A DNA stretch of 64,000 nt. Origin: Laccaria trichodermophora. Taxonomy: Eukaryota > Basidiomycota > Agaricomycetes > Agaricales > Hydnangiaceae. The notes below the pieces were generated by a model, which worked only from the letters and a program-made list of their open reading frames with translations, was not told where the DNA came from and searched no databases. The stretch spans positions 1,612,001 through 1,676,000 of the forward strand of contig JACTVC010000003.1 of the NCBI GenBank assembly GCA_018417955.1, written 5' to 3'. This document shows positions 11,149 to 21,727 of the stretch, piece by piece (position 1 is the stretch's first letter; every line of letters begins with the position of its first letter). The position numbers and the translations under genes are program-made.

Positions 11149-11551
11149 TGTTCGGAGGACGGGACGTAAAGGAGTCGACCAGCGATTCGGGTAAAGATAA
11201 AGGCTCGTTTAAGAAGTTTGAAGAGGACTTGAAGAAGCAAAAATTAAATTCTGATGAGAGAATTAGCATGGAAACTTCACAGCGAACGGAAGGACATACC
11301 TCGAAGAAAAGACGAACAACGAAAGCAGTGAGAAGAATGAGTATGAGATGATTGAGATACTAGGTGTAAACCTGGCTTGGAAGATACCACTTACGACGCA
11401 TCATTTTATAGATGAATTCAATAGAGCTCTCGAATAAGATACAATGAAATTCGGATAATGGTAACTGGATGTCAATGGGGAGCAGATACTTTTGTACTTA
11501 GGTAATCCAAACACCCCATTGCCGTTGGATACAAACAAACCGCAGCCTCTC
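11149..11551. promoter_or_regulatory. divergent intergenic region, BTG-like gene and RPB4
   Basis: About 400 bp lie between two start codons pointing away from each other, so it must hold both promoters. A short open frame at 11142-11351 is Lys-rich and shows no family signature. No clear TATA box was identified. Confidence 0.45.
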
Positions 11552-12159
11552 ATGTCAGCCAGGTTGCGACACCGTCCACAGACCGAGGAGGAGGATGCAT
11601 CGGCCTTGAAACTTGGTCCAGGTTAGTAATTCCTATCTGACCACGAACGACGTTGAGAATTCTCGGAAGAGTTCAACAATGCAGGTTGTTTGCTCATTTC
11701 AGAAGTGAAATATCTGTTGGAGAATCGCGACAAGGATGCACCGGACACAGCGTATGGGATGAACCATTTGCTATGCGCATTCGAATGCTAAAAATTACAT
11801 AGTGTTTATAACAAAACACTTGAATACGTGAAGACGTTTGCCAAGTTCAACACGACAGATTCTGCGAGCGCCGTTCGCGAGTGCGTTACCTTTTCGAGAC
11901 CCAATGCTTGGGCTGAGGATTCGTGATGTAGAACCCTTCGAAGGGAGCCAGCTCTCACCCAATTTGAAACGGCGCAAATAGCGAACCTGTGTCCTGCAGA
12001 TGCGGAAGAGGCGAAGAGCGTTATTCCCAGGTAAGCACGACGGATCTTATCTGAATTCGCTGACACCAGTCTATTCTCTCAAGTCTCGTCAAAATCGATG
12101 ATGACCGTTTACAAGCTCTGCTTGAAGAGATCCAGACAATGCGTAAATTCCAATCGTAA
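11552..12159 (+). CDS. RPB4: RNA polymerase II subunit RPB4
   Basis: Codes the Rpb4 subunit, which with Rpb7 forms the stalk of RNA polymerase II. Five small exons join in frame: 11552-11621, 11685-11751, 11803-11880, 11932-12030 and 12084-12159. The product is about 130 residues, shorter than yeast Rpb4 but usual for Agaricomycetes and metazoans. Diagnostic stretches are SEVKYLLENRD, VYNKTLEYVKTFAKF, LTQFETAQIANLCP, AEEAKSVIPSL and ending DRLQALLEEIQTMRKF. The many introns split the gene so finely that simple ORF calling misses it. Function is well established for the family. Confidence 0.93.
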
Positions 12160-12347
12160 TTGGTGGAATAACCATAGTTGGAATGGGGATGGTTATACTT
12201 GTACGGTATGAGAGGATCTGAATACAAAACGGCAATCATTGGACGTGGGCATTTACAATGTGAGATGCAAGTTGCGTTCAACTTGAAAGTGCCGACAGTA
12301 ATCCAGATCCACCATCCTGCGGACTTGGCCTCCTGGGTAATTTCATC

Positions 12348-13100
12348 ATGTCTTCCAACCCACTCTTCCTCAGTCTCGATCTCTCAACCCGACAGCTGAA
12401 AGCTGTTATAGTTGATCAACATTATACCGTCGTCCATGACGCGTCCGTACACTTTGATACTGATTTACCTCTCCATAGAACCGCTGGTTGGACCTTGGTG
12501 GCGTAGTTGCGGTGTCTGGGACAGGTCCTTTGCCCAGTTAGGCTGGAAGCGAGTTGATCACTCACTTTCCTATTTCCGATTAGCATCATGGCTCAGTCTT
12601 TTGGACTCACTGCAGAACAACTTTTTTCTGGCTTGAATCCTTGCCAATCACTCACTTCATTCCCTGGGCGTTTTCCCTACACAATTGGCCCACCTGGCGG
12701 GATTCATCCACGACCATTGCGTGAACACAGCTTGAAGACCTCGTCGGTCCACAGGTTATTGCAGACCTGACCGGCAGTAGAGCCTACGAATGATTAACTG
12801 GCAACCAGATATCTCGGTGATAACGATCACTGTTCTCTGACAGGCTACTGAAATACGCCTGAAAAGGTGTCCCGCTTATATCCAGCTATATACGGTGCAA
12901 CTGCCAGGATATCCCTTGTTTCCTCCTTTGTGCCTTCATTGTTTCTTGGACGCATTGCCCCATCGAGGTATCGGATGCCAGTGGCAGCCGCACGAATCTT
13001 ATGAATGCAGTGACTTCGGGTAAAATGAAAGACGAACTTCTAGCAGGTTTGAGCTAAAGGTCCCAAGTTGGAACCAGAGCCTGTCAGGCGCACCTTTTCT
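12348..13100 (+). pseudogene. decayed xylulokinase (FGGY kinase) gene
   Basis: The ATG at 12348 opens a stretch matching the FGGY kinase N-terminus (FLSLDLSTRQLKAVIVD, then VVHDASVHFD). Further pieces of D-xylulose kinase follow in different frames: VVAVSGTG near 12500, HGSVFWT near 12590, VIADLTGSRAYE near 12760, and APIEVSDASG-like sequence near 12960. Stops and frame changes lie between pieces, and nothing of the C-terminal half is recognised. This is a clear relic of the pentose catabolic enzyme phosphorylating D-xylulose. It lies directly after RPB4. Confidence 0.8.
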
Positions 13101-13256
13101 AGAAAAAAGGTGAAGTTTGATTGATACCTCCTCTTTGAACCCTTGCGGTGTGCTTACTAGCACCATGGTCATTCAATCAGACTGTATTGTCGTCTCTATA
13201 CTGCCAACTATCATTCGGTATACAACTGGTGTTTCCCGAGATGCCGAAGGACAGCG

Positions 13257-13621
13257 TCCGTGGTCGATGTCTTTCCGAACGTCAGATATACGTCAACCGG
13301 CTGCTTCTCTGCGAGCTTTGTTGCAATGTCACATTCACCGCTAGCGTACCAGGCGACATGACAACATATATGCCCACAGGCAACACGCTGCGGTCTTCAC
13401 AATTCAGCGCATTACCCACAGGTTCGTATTGCGCATCAGCATGGAAGAGGACCCAGAAGGATTGCGCAACGCATTATAGAGTAGAAATCTGAGAGGGACA
13501 GAGATCCATGTTGATGAATACCTGTCGGAGAGAGATAAATGCATATTCATAGACCATTTCAGAACCGACTTGCAACAACGATAGAGGGCTGAGTTTAGTT
13601 GTAAACTTGGACGTTGCGACT
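13257..13621 (-). pseudogene. 5' fragment of HNH_2-type gene (second copy)
   Basis: About 365 bp closely resemble 20967-21350, the 5' part of the HNH gene, in the same orientation, with scattered substitutions and small indels. The HNH domain region itself is absent here. The copy holds only the N-terminal exon region (SLLQVGSEMVYEYAF and following). It is therefore a truncated duplicate with no sign of function. Confidence 0.75.
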
Positions 13622-13716
13622 GTGCTCGCGTCGCCGCTGGCATCTAAGTACTCGAGTACATCATGAACAAACAAACAAAGAGTTACTCCAGAACGTCCTG
13701 TGACTCCCTCCTTGCT

Positions 13717-16700
13717 ATGTCTCTCCGGCTGTGGTGTCTCATAGAAGGCGAAGATATTGTCTTTTCAGTTTCTGCAGTGCATGATGATGAGGTTGGCGAC
13801 TTGAAGGACAAGATAAAAAAGCGGTGTGCAGTTACCTTTAGGCTTTGAGGATGTTGATGCTCACCATCTGGAATTGTGGAAGGTGAGTGCCATCAATGAT
13901 CTGATATATGAAATGACATTGCTTTTCTTAGCCCAAGGAACTCAACTCAATTGCCACCAAACCAAGCAACACTCTCATTCAATGTATCAGGCTTTGGGAC
14001 TTTTCAAAATTTAGCGACAAATTAGAGGCTGTGGACAATGTCTTCAGTATCTTTCCAACAGAACCTCCCAGGGACTACATCCACATCATCATAAAGTGCC
14101 TGCCTACCAGTGAGTAAGAGGATCTTGGAGCTGAGCATTGCTGACAAGATTCTGCCCCCCTTTATCAACTCCACAATCTTCCATGTTGATTCTTGTTTCA
14201 ACATCAGCTTTGAAAAGAAAACATTATGATCCTAGTTGGTTCTCTTCTAATGTGGCCTTGAACCTAAGTATTAATCACATTGTAGCTGACATATCACAAA
14301 AGTTGCTCAATCTATGGGCAAAACCGATGGAGTGGGATCTCCAGCACCTAAAGGAATACCTGGACATGCCTCTTGATCGAGATTGGAAGATCCCATTGCC
14401 GCATGCTGAGTGGAGGGCATTATTGGTCTCTGAATTGATCCCTGCCCATGCATGCAGTGCTGAAGACCTTGAACTTCTGTTTATGGAAAGTGAAGATGAT
14501 ACCACCATCACAGTTGTGAATCTCTTGAAGCCTGCAATTACACGGGAGCCAGTAAATCCAGGTGGTACTGAAATTTCACTTGTTTCATTCTGGGATAGAA
14601 ATATCCGAGACATTCTTGAACAATGCCTGGGTGTTGCAGGTATTCGGGACAGCAACCAGGGTACAGAAAAGGGCAAGTTGCGACCTGGTTTTGGTCTCCT
14701 ACTTGCCAATGTTTGTGTATTCCGAGGTGAAGAAAAGAGACTTGTTTTCACAGAGATGCATCCTCGAGATGAACTCAAACTCAAGACCTGGTGGGTGTAC
14801 AATCCTGCACCTTATATTCTTGGTAGGTGTTGTTTGTGCTGGAGTAAGATTCTGATTTCAATCATCCATGTCTTCTGGGTCTATGTGAAGCGTTCACTCT
14901 GAACTTCTCGCATAGCTGAAGCCAAGAGGGAAGGAGGAGGCAAGAATGGGTGGATCTGGGATCAACACCCATGAGTGAGCAATGAGCAGTTACAAGATAC
15001 TCAGCTGGCCCAACATGATTATGCATACTGTAGGAAGTACAGTTATACAAAGCACTACATGTAGTGCAAGAGGATGGCAAGACTGCTGACAAGGTGGTGG
15101 TTCAAGACAAAAGATCAATATATTATGTAAGATATCCAAATCTAGCTATATACCACTGTTTGACTATGGCCTCTGGGCATTCCCTTCCAATCCTATATCA
15201 CAAAGCCCCCCAATGTCCAGAGGGCATGTAAGGAAAACAATGGTGGGGAAGAATAATAGAATAGAAATCCTCTTGCCCCCCAGAGTGAATATCAGGATAA
15301 AATGAGACCAAAAGGTAGCAAAGCAAAGAAGATGAATAAAAGAAAGAAAAAATTTGGCCCCAAATAATTTCCTATCTGGAAAGCTGGTCACTGTAAGCTC
15401 CCAGCTTAACCCAGAAATACCCATATGATCCTCCCATTCTCTCTTCAGTGATGTATAACCATGAGTACTGGGAAACCATGCAAGTGGATGGCTTCCAGGT
15501 CATCCATCCCAACTCCATTGCCTTTCCCCATCAAGATGGTGTAGCATGCTTCCATCATACTTGTGGTCTGGGTATAAGACATGTATAGTGTGATAGAGGC
15601 TTGCGCCTCTCCACTCAGATTGTTGATCCCAACTCAACTCCCTCTACCCATCAAGATGATGTAGCTTGCTTCCATTGTGGTGTGTCGTCTGGACGTGGGG
15701 AGCGTGTAATGGGATAGAGGCTTGCGCCTCTCCTCACATCTTCCACCTATACTCCCCTACAGCCCCCCACTTTTCCAGTGTGCGAATCTCAAGAATCAAG
15801 CCAGGGAGGATAGAGGCGAAGAGATCGTGCAGTGGAAAATTACAAGCCGTGATCCTAAGTTGGTGTTAGAGTAGGTAGAGGTGGTGCCAGTTGGGTAGGA
15901 ATGATGAGAGGTTGAAGGAAAGGGGGAGAGAAAAAAAAATGTTGTCATAAATCTTGCCCCCCAGAGTGGACACAGGCCATGCAACACACAAGCAGCAATC
16001 TATAAGGTTACCATGATTGAAGAAGAGTCCGCCACATAATGTGCGAGCAGCAACTCCTCAACACTGATCCGCCGCAAAACATGCGAGCTGCAATCAGGAG
16101 CCAGAAGGTTACCATGATTGAAGAAGAGTCCGCCGCATAATGCGCGAGCAGCAACTCCTCAACACTGATCCGCCGCAAAACATGCGAGCTGCAATCAGGA
16201 GCCAGAAGGTTACCATGATTGAAGAAGAGTCCGCCGCATAATGCGCGAGCAGCAACTCCTCAACACTGATCCGCCGCGTAACTTGCGAGCAGCAATCAGT
16301 ACTTCTGAGGGACTCAGAAGGTTACCATGATTGAAGAAGAGTCCACCGCGTAATGCGCGAGCTGCAACTCCTCCACACTGATCCGCCGCGAAATGCGCGA
16401 GCAGCAATCAGCCTTCTGAGAGAGCCAGAAGGTTACCATGACTGAAGAAGAGTCCGCCGCGTAATGCGCGAGCAGCAACTCTCAACCAGTTGAGGTGTCT
16501 CCCCTGCCCATAAGAGTCCTCCAATCAAGTCTTAACGCCCCAAATAGAGGGGAGATCCTGAGGTAGCCAAAAATGTGTTTGAGCATAGCGTAGTGATTTC
16601 TGGCCCGTTCCTGGAGATCAAATACCCGTTCGAAAGCTACGAACGACACCTTTCCAACGGTATAATTCGCGTATTGTGACGAGCCGTGGTCGTTGAGATA

Positions 16701-19700
16701 GAGAGGAAGTACCCAGAAACTGCAGTTCTGGAGTAAATGCATACTGCAGACCAGGCTGTTGTCCGTTATCAACGTAAATAGGTGCGTCGGAAAGGTACGA
16801 ATCCAACGTCCAAAACGGGCTATAGAACGTCCGATGCGAGCGGGTTATGACAATAGGAATGGGGAAATGGTTGTTGAAGAGATGGCACTGTAACACAAGG
16901 ACCGCTCGTCCGTTTGATGCGTATGAGGGCTTCCCAGAAGCGCATTGACCGTGGCTTCAAAACGAACCAAAGAACGAAAGAGGCGACCGAGATCTCGCCG
17001 AGAACGGACGAAATATGTTCATCTTGGTCATACCAGACTGAACTAGGCGAAGCGCCGCCAACAGGTGACCGTTTGGCGAGTTCAGGGAGTCCAAAGGAAG
17101 GTGTGGATCAGGGCTTTCCAACGCAAAAAAGATGAGAGCGATACGACCGTCAGTTGGCGAGATATGACATGAACAAGTCACATGCAAATGGTTGTTGGAG
17201 GGATGGTGCTGTGACACGAGAACCGCTTGTCCGTTTGACGCGTATGAGGGCTTCCCAGAAGCGCATTGACCGTGGCTTCAAAACAAGCCAAAGAACAAAA
17301 GGAACGACGAGGTTCTCGCCGAGAACGGACGAGATAGGTTCATCTTGGTCATACCAGGCTGAACTAGGCAAAGCGCAGCCAATAGGTGACCGTTTGGCGA
17401 GTTCATGGGGTCGAAAGAAAGGTGTAAATGAGGGCTTTCCAGCGCAAAAAAGACGAGAGCAATCGGGGCGTCGGTCGGCGAGATATGACATGAACAAGTC
17501 ACATGCAAATGGTTGTTGGAGGGATGGTGCTGTAACACAGGAACCGCTCGTCCGTTTGACGCGTATGAGGGCTCCCCAGAAGCGCATTGACCGTGGCTTC
17601 AAAACGAGCCAAAGAACAAAAGGAACGACGAGGATTTCGCCGAGAACGGACGAGATATGTTCATTTTGGTCATACCAGGCTGAAGTAGGTGAAGCGCAGC
17701 CAATACGCGACCGTTTGGCGAGTTCAGGGGGTCCAAAGAAAGGTATGAACGAGGGCTTCCCAGCGCAAAAGAGACGAGAGCAATCGGGGTGTCGGTTGGC
17801 GAGATATGATGTGAATAAGTCCCATGTTGATGTCCCATCAACCCCATCCAACCCAAAACCACTCCAAACCCTTCTAACCATTCAGAAACCAAGAGGAGCC
17901 ATTCCAGGGAGTTCATAGAGAAGTAAGGAGGATGAGAATACTCATTCCTCAAGCAAGAAAACAGCAAAGATTGGGAGAGAAGCATAGTAGGGCATAGCAC
18001 ATAATTTCCAGAGCAGCAGACTGAACTGGAGGGATGTCAATGAACATCTGGCTGTTCTTGAGAGGCCTAGATGCTAAAAGACAAGGGAAATGGTTGAGGA
18101 ACAGGTGGAGTCTGAGAGACAGTGAAGCAGCGCAAAGCAGCAGGCAACACTGGTTGTGGGCAACCTCCTCACCAAGTCAATGGCCGCGTAGTCGCGAAAT
18201 CCAGACATAGGTGAGAGGAACTCTCCTCACAGTAGACTTCAGGCCGCGTAGTCGCGAAATCCCAAAGCCCAGCTGCTCAGAGTCAGCACAGCACCCCAAT
18301 CGAACAAACCTCAACCTGCTGTGCAAGCACAAGCTAAAGTCAATGGTTCATCCAACTGAAGGATGGATGAGCCCTTCCACATGAAGTAGTAAGCCCGCCG
18401 CGAAGAGCGCGAGCAGCAGCTACCATCCATGCTAAGGTTCCTCCTGTGATGAGCTGGCGCATTCCCACAACTCTCCAGCTCTCCCTCTACCAAGAAATGC
18501 AGACTTCAACCATGCTTTGGTGAAGTCCGCGGTGCCCCCACCATTGTGAAGCGTTCACTCTGAACTTCTCGCATAGCTGAAGCCAAGAGGGAAGGAGGAG
18601 GCAAGAATGGGTGGATCTGGGATCAACACCCATGAGTGAGCAATGAGCAGTTACAAGATACTCAGCTGGCCCAACATGATTATGCATACTGTAGGAAGTA
18701 CAGTTATACAAAGCACTACATGTAGTGCAAGAGGATGGCAAGACTGCTGACAAGGTGGTGGTTCAAGACAAAAGATCAATATATTATGTAAGATATCCAA
18801 ATCTAGCTATATACCACTGTTTGACTATGGCCTCTGGGCATTCCCTTCCAATCCTATATCACAGTCTAGGTTATTATGCCATTGGGGTCAAAGTTGTCAT
18901 CACAGCTATATTGCAACCAAGACAACAGAGTGAAAGAATTCAGCTCCAGGATCTAATATCAATTGATCTTTCTTCACGACATGGACGAATCAAGAATGCT
19001 GTAGCGATGATCAAGTTATGTGGCATTCTAGTATGGCTTCAGCAGGTCATTGGAGAAGACAGATAGAGATATGTGTTTGCAGTACTGGTGGATATACTTT
19101 TTTTTTTTTGCTTGCCATCTGGTATATTGACTCCAGGCCCAGCGAAAATGGCAAGTTGATAGAATATTTCTCATTGCATGTGCGCAAGACATATGGATTA
19201 GCAAATAGTCATAATGGCGAAGAGCATGTCAAACATCTAAAGGCCATCTACATGTCACTCACTTTGAAGGGTGTTCCAAATGTGGACCGGCTCAAGAAAG
19301 CTCAAATTCAGCACAATGTCCATGGTTCATATGTTGATCTGGAGCCAAGAGGCATTGATGCAGGTCCTAAATCACCTTTAGATGTTCAAAATGCTGTAGT
19401 GTGTGTCCTCAAAGCTCTCCAGGTAGCCTCAACTTCCTTCTATGTCATTAACTGACACTGTGGTCAGGTAGCCCATGCTGATCCACCAGTATTTCATCAT
19501 GATGTCCGTTGGCCAAATGTCATGCAAAGCTGTGAAGACTCTTCCAAGTGGTTTTTGATTGACTGGGAAGATGCTTCCTTTGCACCAACAAAAGGGGCAC
19601 CACACCTGAGCCAAAATGAACATTCACCAAATGTGTATCAAGATAACCATGGTGCAGATGTGGACATATGGGCAGTGGGGTGGCTTATACTCACTGCGCA

Positions 19701-19806
19701 GGTGCAGGTTCCAGCTCTCAGGGACCTTGGACAGATGATGATGGAGGGCCAGTTTTTAAATGCTGAGCAGGGACTGAGGGAAATATGTAATCTCCCCTCA
19801 TTCTAA
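13717..19806 (+). CDS. Crinkler-like protein with kinase-like C-terminal domain
   Basis: The ATG at 13717 starts a CRN header (MSLRLWCLIEGEDIVFSV, then VGDLKDKIK), the ubiquitin-like leader of Crinkler effectors. FEDVDAHHLELWK and a segment ending PPRDYIHIII follow. A middle region (14150-14822) includes VSFWDRNIRDIL and FRGEEKRLVFTE, ending PAPYILG. It continues after a huge intron (14823-18869) with YYAIGVKV, then KTYGLANSHNG. The kinase-like core has catalytic-loop residues HHDVRWPNVM and an IDWEDAS metal-binding motif, then DNHGADVDIWAVG. Stop is TAA at 19804-19806. CRN proteins are secreted or intracellular effectors; the role in fungi is not settled. Oddities are a frame change after the A6 run near 13815, an unresolved splice near 19050, and an LTR element inside the intron. 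It may be functional or recently dead. Confidence 0.75.
14884..15202 (-). repeat. left LTR (3' LTR of the element)
   Basis: A 319-bp terminal repeat, TGTGA...TCACA. It appears base-for-base identical to the right copy by eye. The adjoining interior on the minus strand is the purine tract TTGGGGGGCTT. Confidence 0.93.
15592..15737. repeat. about 121-bp partial tandem repeat with GAGGCTTGCGCCTC hairpin
   Basis: The motif GATAGAGGCTTGCGCCTCTCC occurs at 15592 and again at 15713. Each is preceded by similar text (CATCAAGATG, GTAGC, GCTTCCAT), giving a period of 121 bp. Each copy has a GAGGC/GCCTC hairpin. This is part of the LTR element interior. Confidence 0.6.
16010..16490. repeat. five-copy 101-112 bp tandem repeat
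   Basis: Units begin ACCATGATTGAAGAAGAGTC at 16010, 16111, 16212, 16324 and, with one change, 16435. Periods are 101, 101, 112 and 111 bp. Each unit carries two copies of a GC-rich CCGCCGC...GCGAGC(A/T)GCA motif. Related motifs recur alone at about 18190, 18245 and 18395. It lies inside the LTR element. Confidence 0.88.
16870..17825. repeat. three-copy 321-bp tandem repeat
   Basis: The landmark CGTTTGA(T/C)GCGTATGAGGG occurs at 16911, 17232 and 17553, giving an exact 321-bp period, with the units only slightly diverged. Because 321 is divisible by three, open frames run through all copies on both strands (for example 17150-17881 minus and 17154-17918 plus). These are repeat artefacts unless shown otherwise. 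It lies inside the LTR element. Confidence 0.9.
18545..18863 (-). repeat. right LTR (5' LTR of the element)
   Basis: A 319-bp copy appearing identical to 14884-15202. The host target duplication GTCTA follows it at 18864-18868 and provides, with the next G, the intron's terminal TCTAG acceptor. Confidence 0.93.
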
Positions 19807-20185
19807 TTTGTAACACACAATCTACTGATGATTGTCATTGATCGGCTGGTGCATGTAATGTAGGAAAGGAGCAATAAATATAATCATCCTGCTTCAATGT
19901 GGAGTGTCAACTTGAATAGACTAATGATGCCCGCAGCCCCACCAAAATAAGATATGTAGGATTAAAAACCTCATGGAAAGTAATCCATTGACAAGTTGTT
20001 CTTCTGCTGAAATCACGAGAGAGTCAAATTTGCTCTGTTCTGGGCACAACTTTATTTAAGAATCTGTGGACTCTGAATATAATGCAATGAAAGCAATAAC
20101 AAGAGTCAAAGTCAAGTCAACACACTATAAAAAGTGAGACAGAGACAGGGCTTAGTAACAAGGGCATCTTGAACTCAGGAGGCCA
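19807..20185. other. intergenic region
   Basis: AT-rich sequence between the convergent kinase-like and HNH genes. No coding or RNA feature was recognised. Confidence 0.5.
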
Positions 20186-21346
20186 CTAGCCTTCATTGCC
20201 ATAAAGTCTTGACGCCAGTTCGAGCTCCAAGCGGCTAGGCCCTTCATCACCCCCAATTCTCTGTCCCCAATTAGAAAAGTTTGCAAGGTCGTCCTCATCC
20301 TCAAAGTCTACCCACTCATCCCTTTGCTCACCTGCACCCTTGACGTTTGCCAGTACACATTGGCTAAGGTGGTCACGCAGAAGAGCATCAGACGGGCGAT
20401 ATCTTGGTTCAACGTTTCGGTCGATCCATAAGACATGACCATCGAGTTTTCCTCCTTCCGTGAAATCAACGATACGATAACCATTCTGGGGATAAAACCA
20501 TATCAAGATAATTTTGCACTAACGAGAAATTTCAACACATACATCCGGATTTATGGCAAAATCGTAATCATCGAAACGGTTGTGGATATCAGAACGGAGG
20601 AGCAGACCATTCTGAACGGAGTTGATGGAAGCGGGGCCTTGGTCGCGTTCAGGGGCATCGTCTCGAATGTGCTGGGACAGCTGTAACAAGTCCCACTAAG
20701 AAAAGGAGAAGAATCCTTTCGTTAAAAGTGAGGTGGGCTATCAAAGGGCGCTTACGACGTCTCGATGGGCGATCGGAAAGATGTGGGTCGTACGAAAAGG
20801 ATGATACCTTTCAGACTCAACAAGTTCCCCTGTGACACAGCAGCGTCCATCCCTCTCACGTACACGTTTCCTAAAGACGTCCTTTTATGACCACTGAGTA
20901 GGTTGAAAAGTAGTTATCAATGGAGGAACAAACGTGGGGAGTTCCCGAGTTGTCTAAAGACAATATCCGTGGTCGATGTCTTTCCGACGTCAAAGATATG
21001 ACAAGCGGCTGCTTCCCTGCGAGAGGGTGAGGTTAGTGTCACATTCACCGCTAGCGTACCTGGCGACATGACCACATATATGCCCACAGGCAATAAGTTA
21101 GGGTCTTCATGATCCAGCGCATTACCCAGAGGCTGGTATTGTGCATCAGCGTGGAAAAGGACCCAGGAGGATTGTGCAACGAGCACGGTGCGCATCATAG
21201 AGTAGAAATCCGAGATAGACAGAGATCCATGCTGATGGATACCTGACGGAGAAAGATAAATGCATCTTCAAACCATAGACCATCTCAAAACCAACCTCCA
21301 ACAACGACGGGAGGCTGAGTTTGGGGATTGTAAACTTGGACATTGC
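20186..21346 (-). CDS. HNH_2-type nuclease-domain protein
   Basis: A minus-strand multi-exon gene of the HNH_2 family that is abundant in Agaricomycetes. The N-terminal exons (21346 to about 20950) include VMSPGTLAVNV. An exon near 20880-20755 reads RKRVRERDGRCCVTGELVE and THIFPIAHRDV. After an intron, 20700-20545 codes SINSVQNGLLLRSDIHNRFDD, then YDFAINPD. The last exon (20506-20186) has NGYRIVDF, LDGHVL, LLRDHLSQCVLANVKGAGE and ends YGNEG. The His of THIF and the N...H pair of QNGLLL-SDIH would form the beta-beta-alpha metal site. The frame changes inside the first 200 bp, so either a small intron or a frameshift is present and the start is uncertain. Biological role unknown; nuclease activity is inferred. 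Confidence 0.72.
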
Positions 21347-21350
21347 GACG

Positions 21351-21727
21351 GTAAGGTGGCATTGTGAGTCAAGAGCAAAGTATTACTCCTTTGTTTCAGC
21401 TCCTAGTTATTCATATTGTGAAAAGTCGCCAGACATGATGGGACGGCGCGTCGTTGGTAGACAGTATGGCTAGCGCTCTCGCGAGTCCGGTATGCGAGTC
21501 TCGAGATGTGGACATCTATTTTTTCCCGATCATAGCGAGTACATTTCTATCCTTTCAACCGAACGTCTTCATCAACAACGTCGTTTGCGTAGACAAATTG
21601 TTTGATGTGGATAAGGATACTTTCACCAATCGTCCAAAGTCTGCCTTCGAGTTCACGGGCCCGTAAATCCCACCAATACCTATCTATCTGTCCAAACTTA
21701 AGGACTTCTCACAGCTCTCAAGTAGCC
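21351..21727. other. intergenic region, HNH gene and PUS1
   Basis: A divergent region between the HNH and PUS1 starts. It holds both promoters by position. A short frame at 21454-21666 has no recognisable family. Confidence 0.45.

Larger units (their letters stand above)
14884..18863 (-). mobile_element. non-autonomous LTR retrotransposon, 3980 bp
   Basis: Two 319-bp direct repeats (14884-15202 and 18545-18863) appear identical and start TGTGA and end TCACA. They are flanked by the perfect 5-bp target duplication GTCTA (14879-14883 and 18864-18868). On the minus strand a primer-binding-like TGGTGGGGGCACCGCGG lies one base inside the right LTR, and a G6 purine tract abuts the left LTR, so the right LTR is the 5' one. 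No gag, protease, RT or integrase is coded. The interior is largely tandem repeats, so the element resembles a LARD-type passenger mobilised in trans. Identical LTRs imply recent insertion. It lies antisense to the host gene inside its intron. Confidence 0.92.

Noticed and set aside
11142..11351. short Lys-rich ORF between BTG-like gene and RPB4
   Set aside because: No conserved features, overlaps the divergent promoter region.
16010..16490. CRISPR-like array
   Set aside because: Repeats are 101-112 bp long without unique spacers, in a eukaryotic retroelement. It is an ordinary tandem repeat.
17154..17918. 254-codon plus-strand protein gene
   Set aside because: It lies wholly in a tandem repeat whose period is a multiple of three. 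Both strands are open, there are no family features, and it is inside a non-coding retroelement.
14884..18863. simple segmental duplication of the host gene instead of a mobile element
   Set aside because: Repeats have TG...CA type ends and a perfect 5-bp target duplication, and PBS/PPT-like sequences adjoin them inside.
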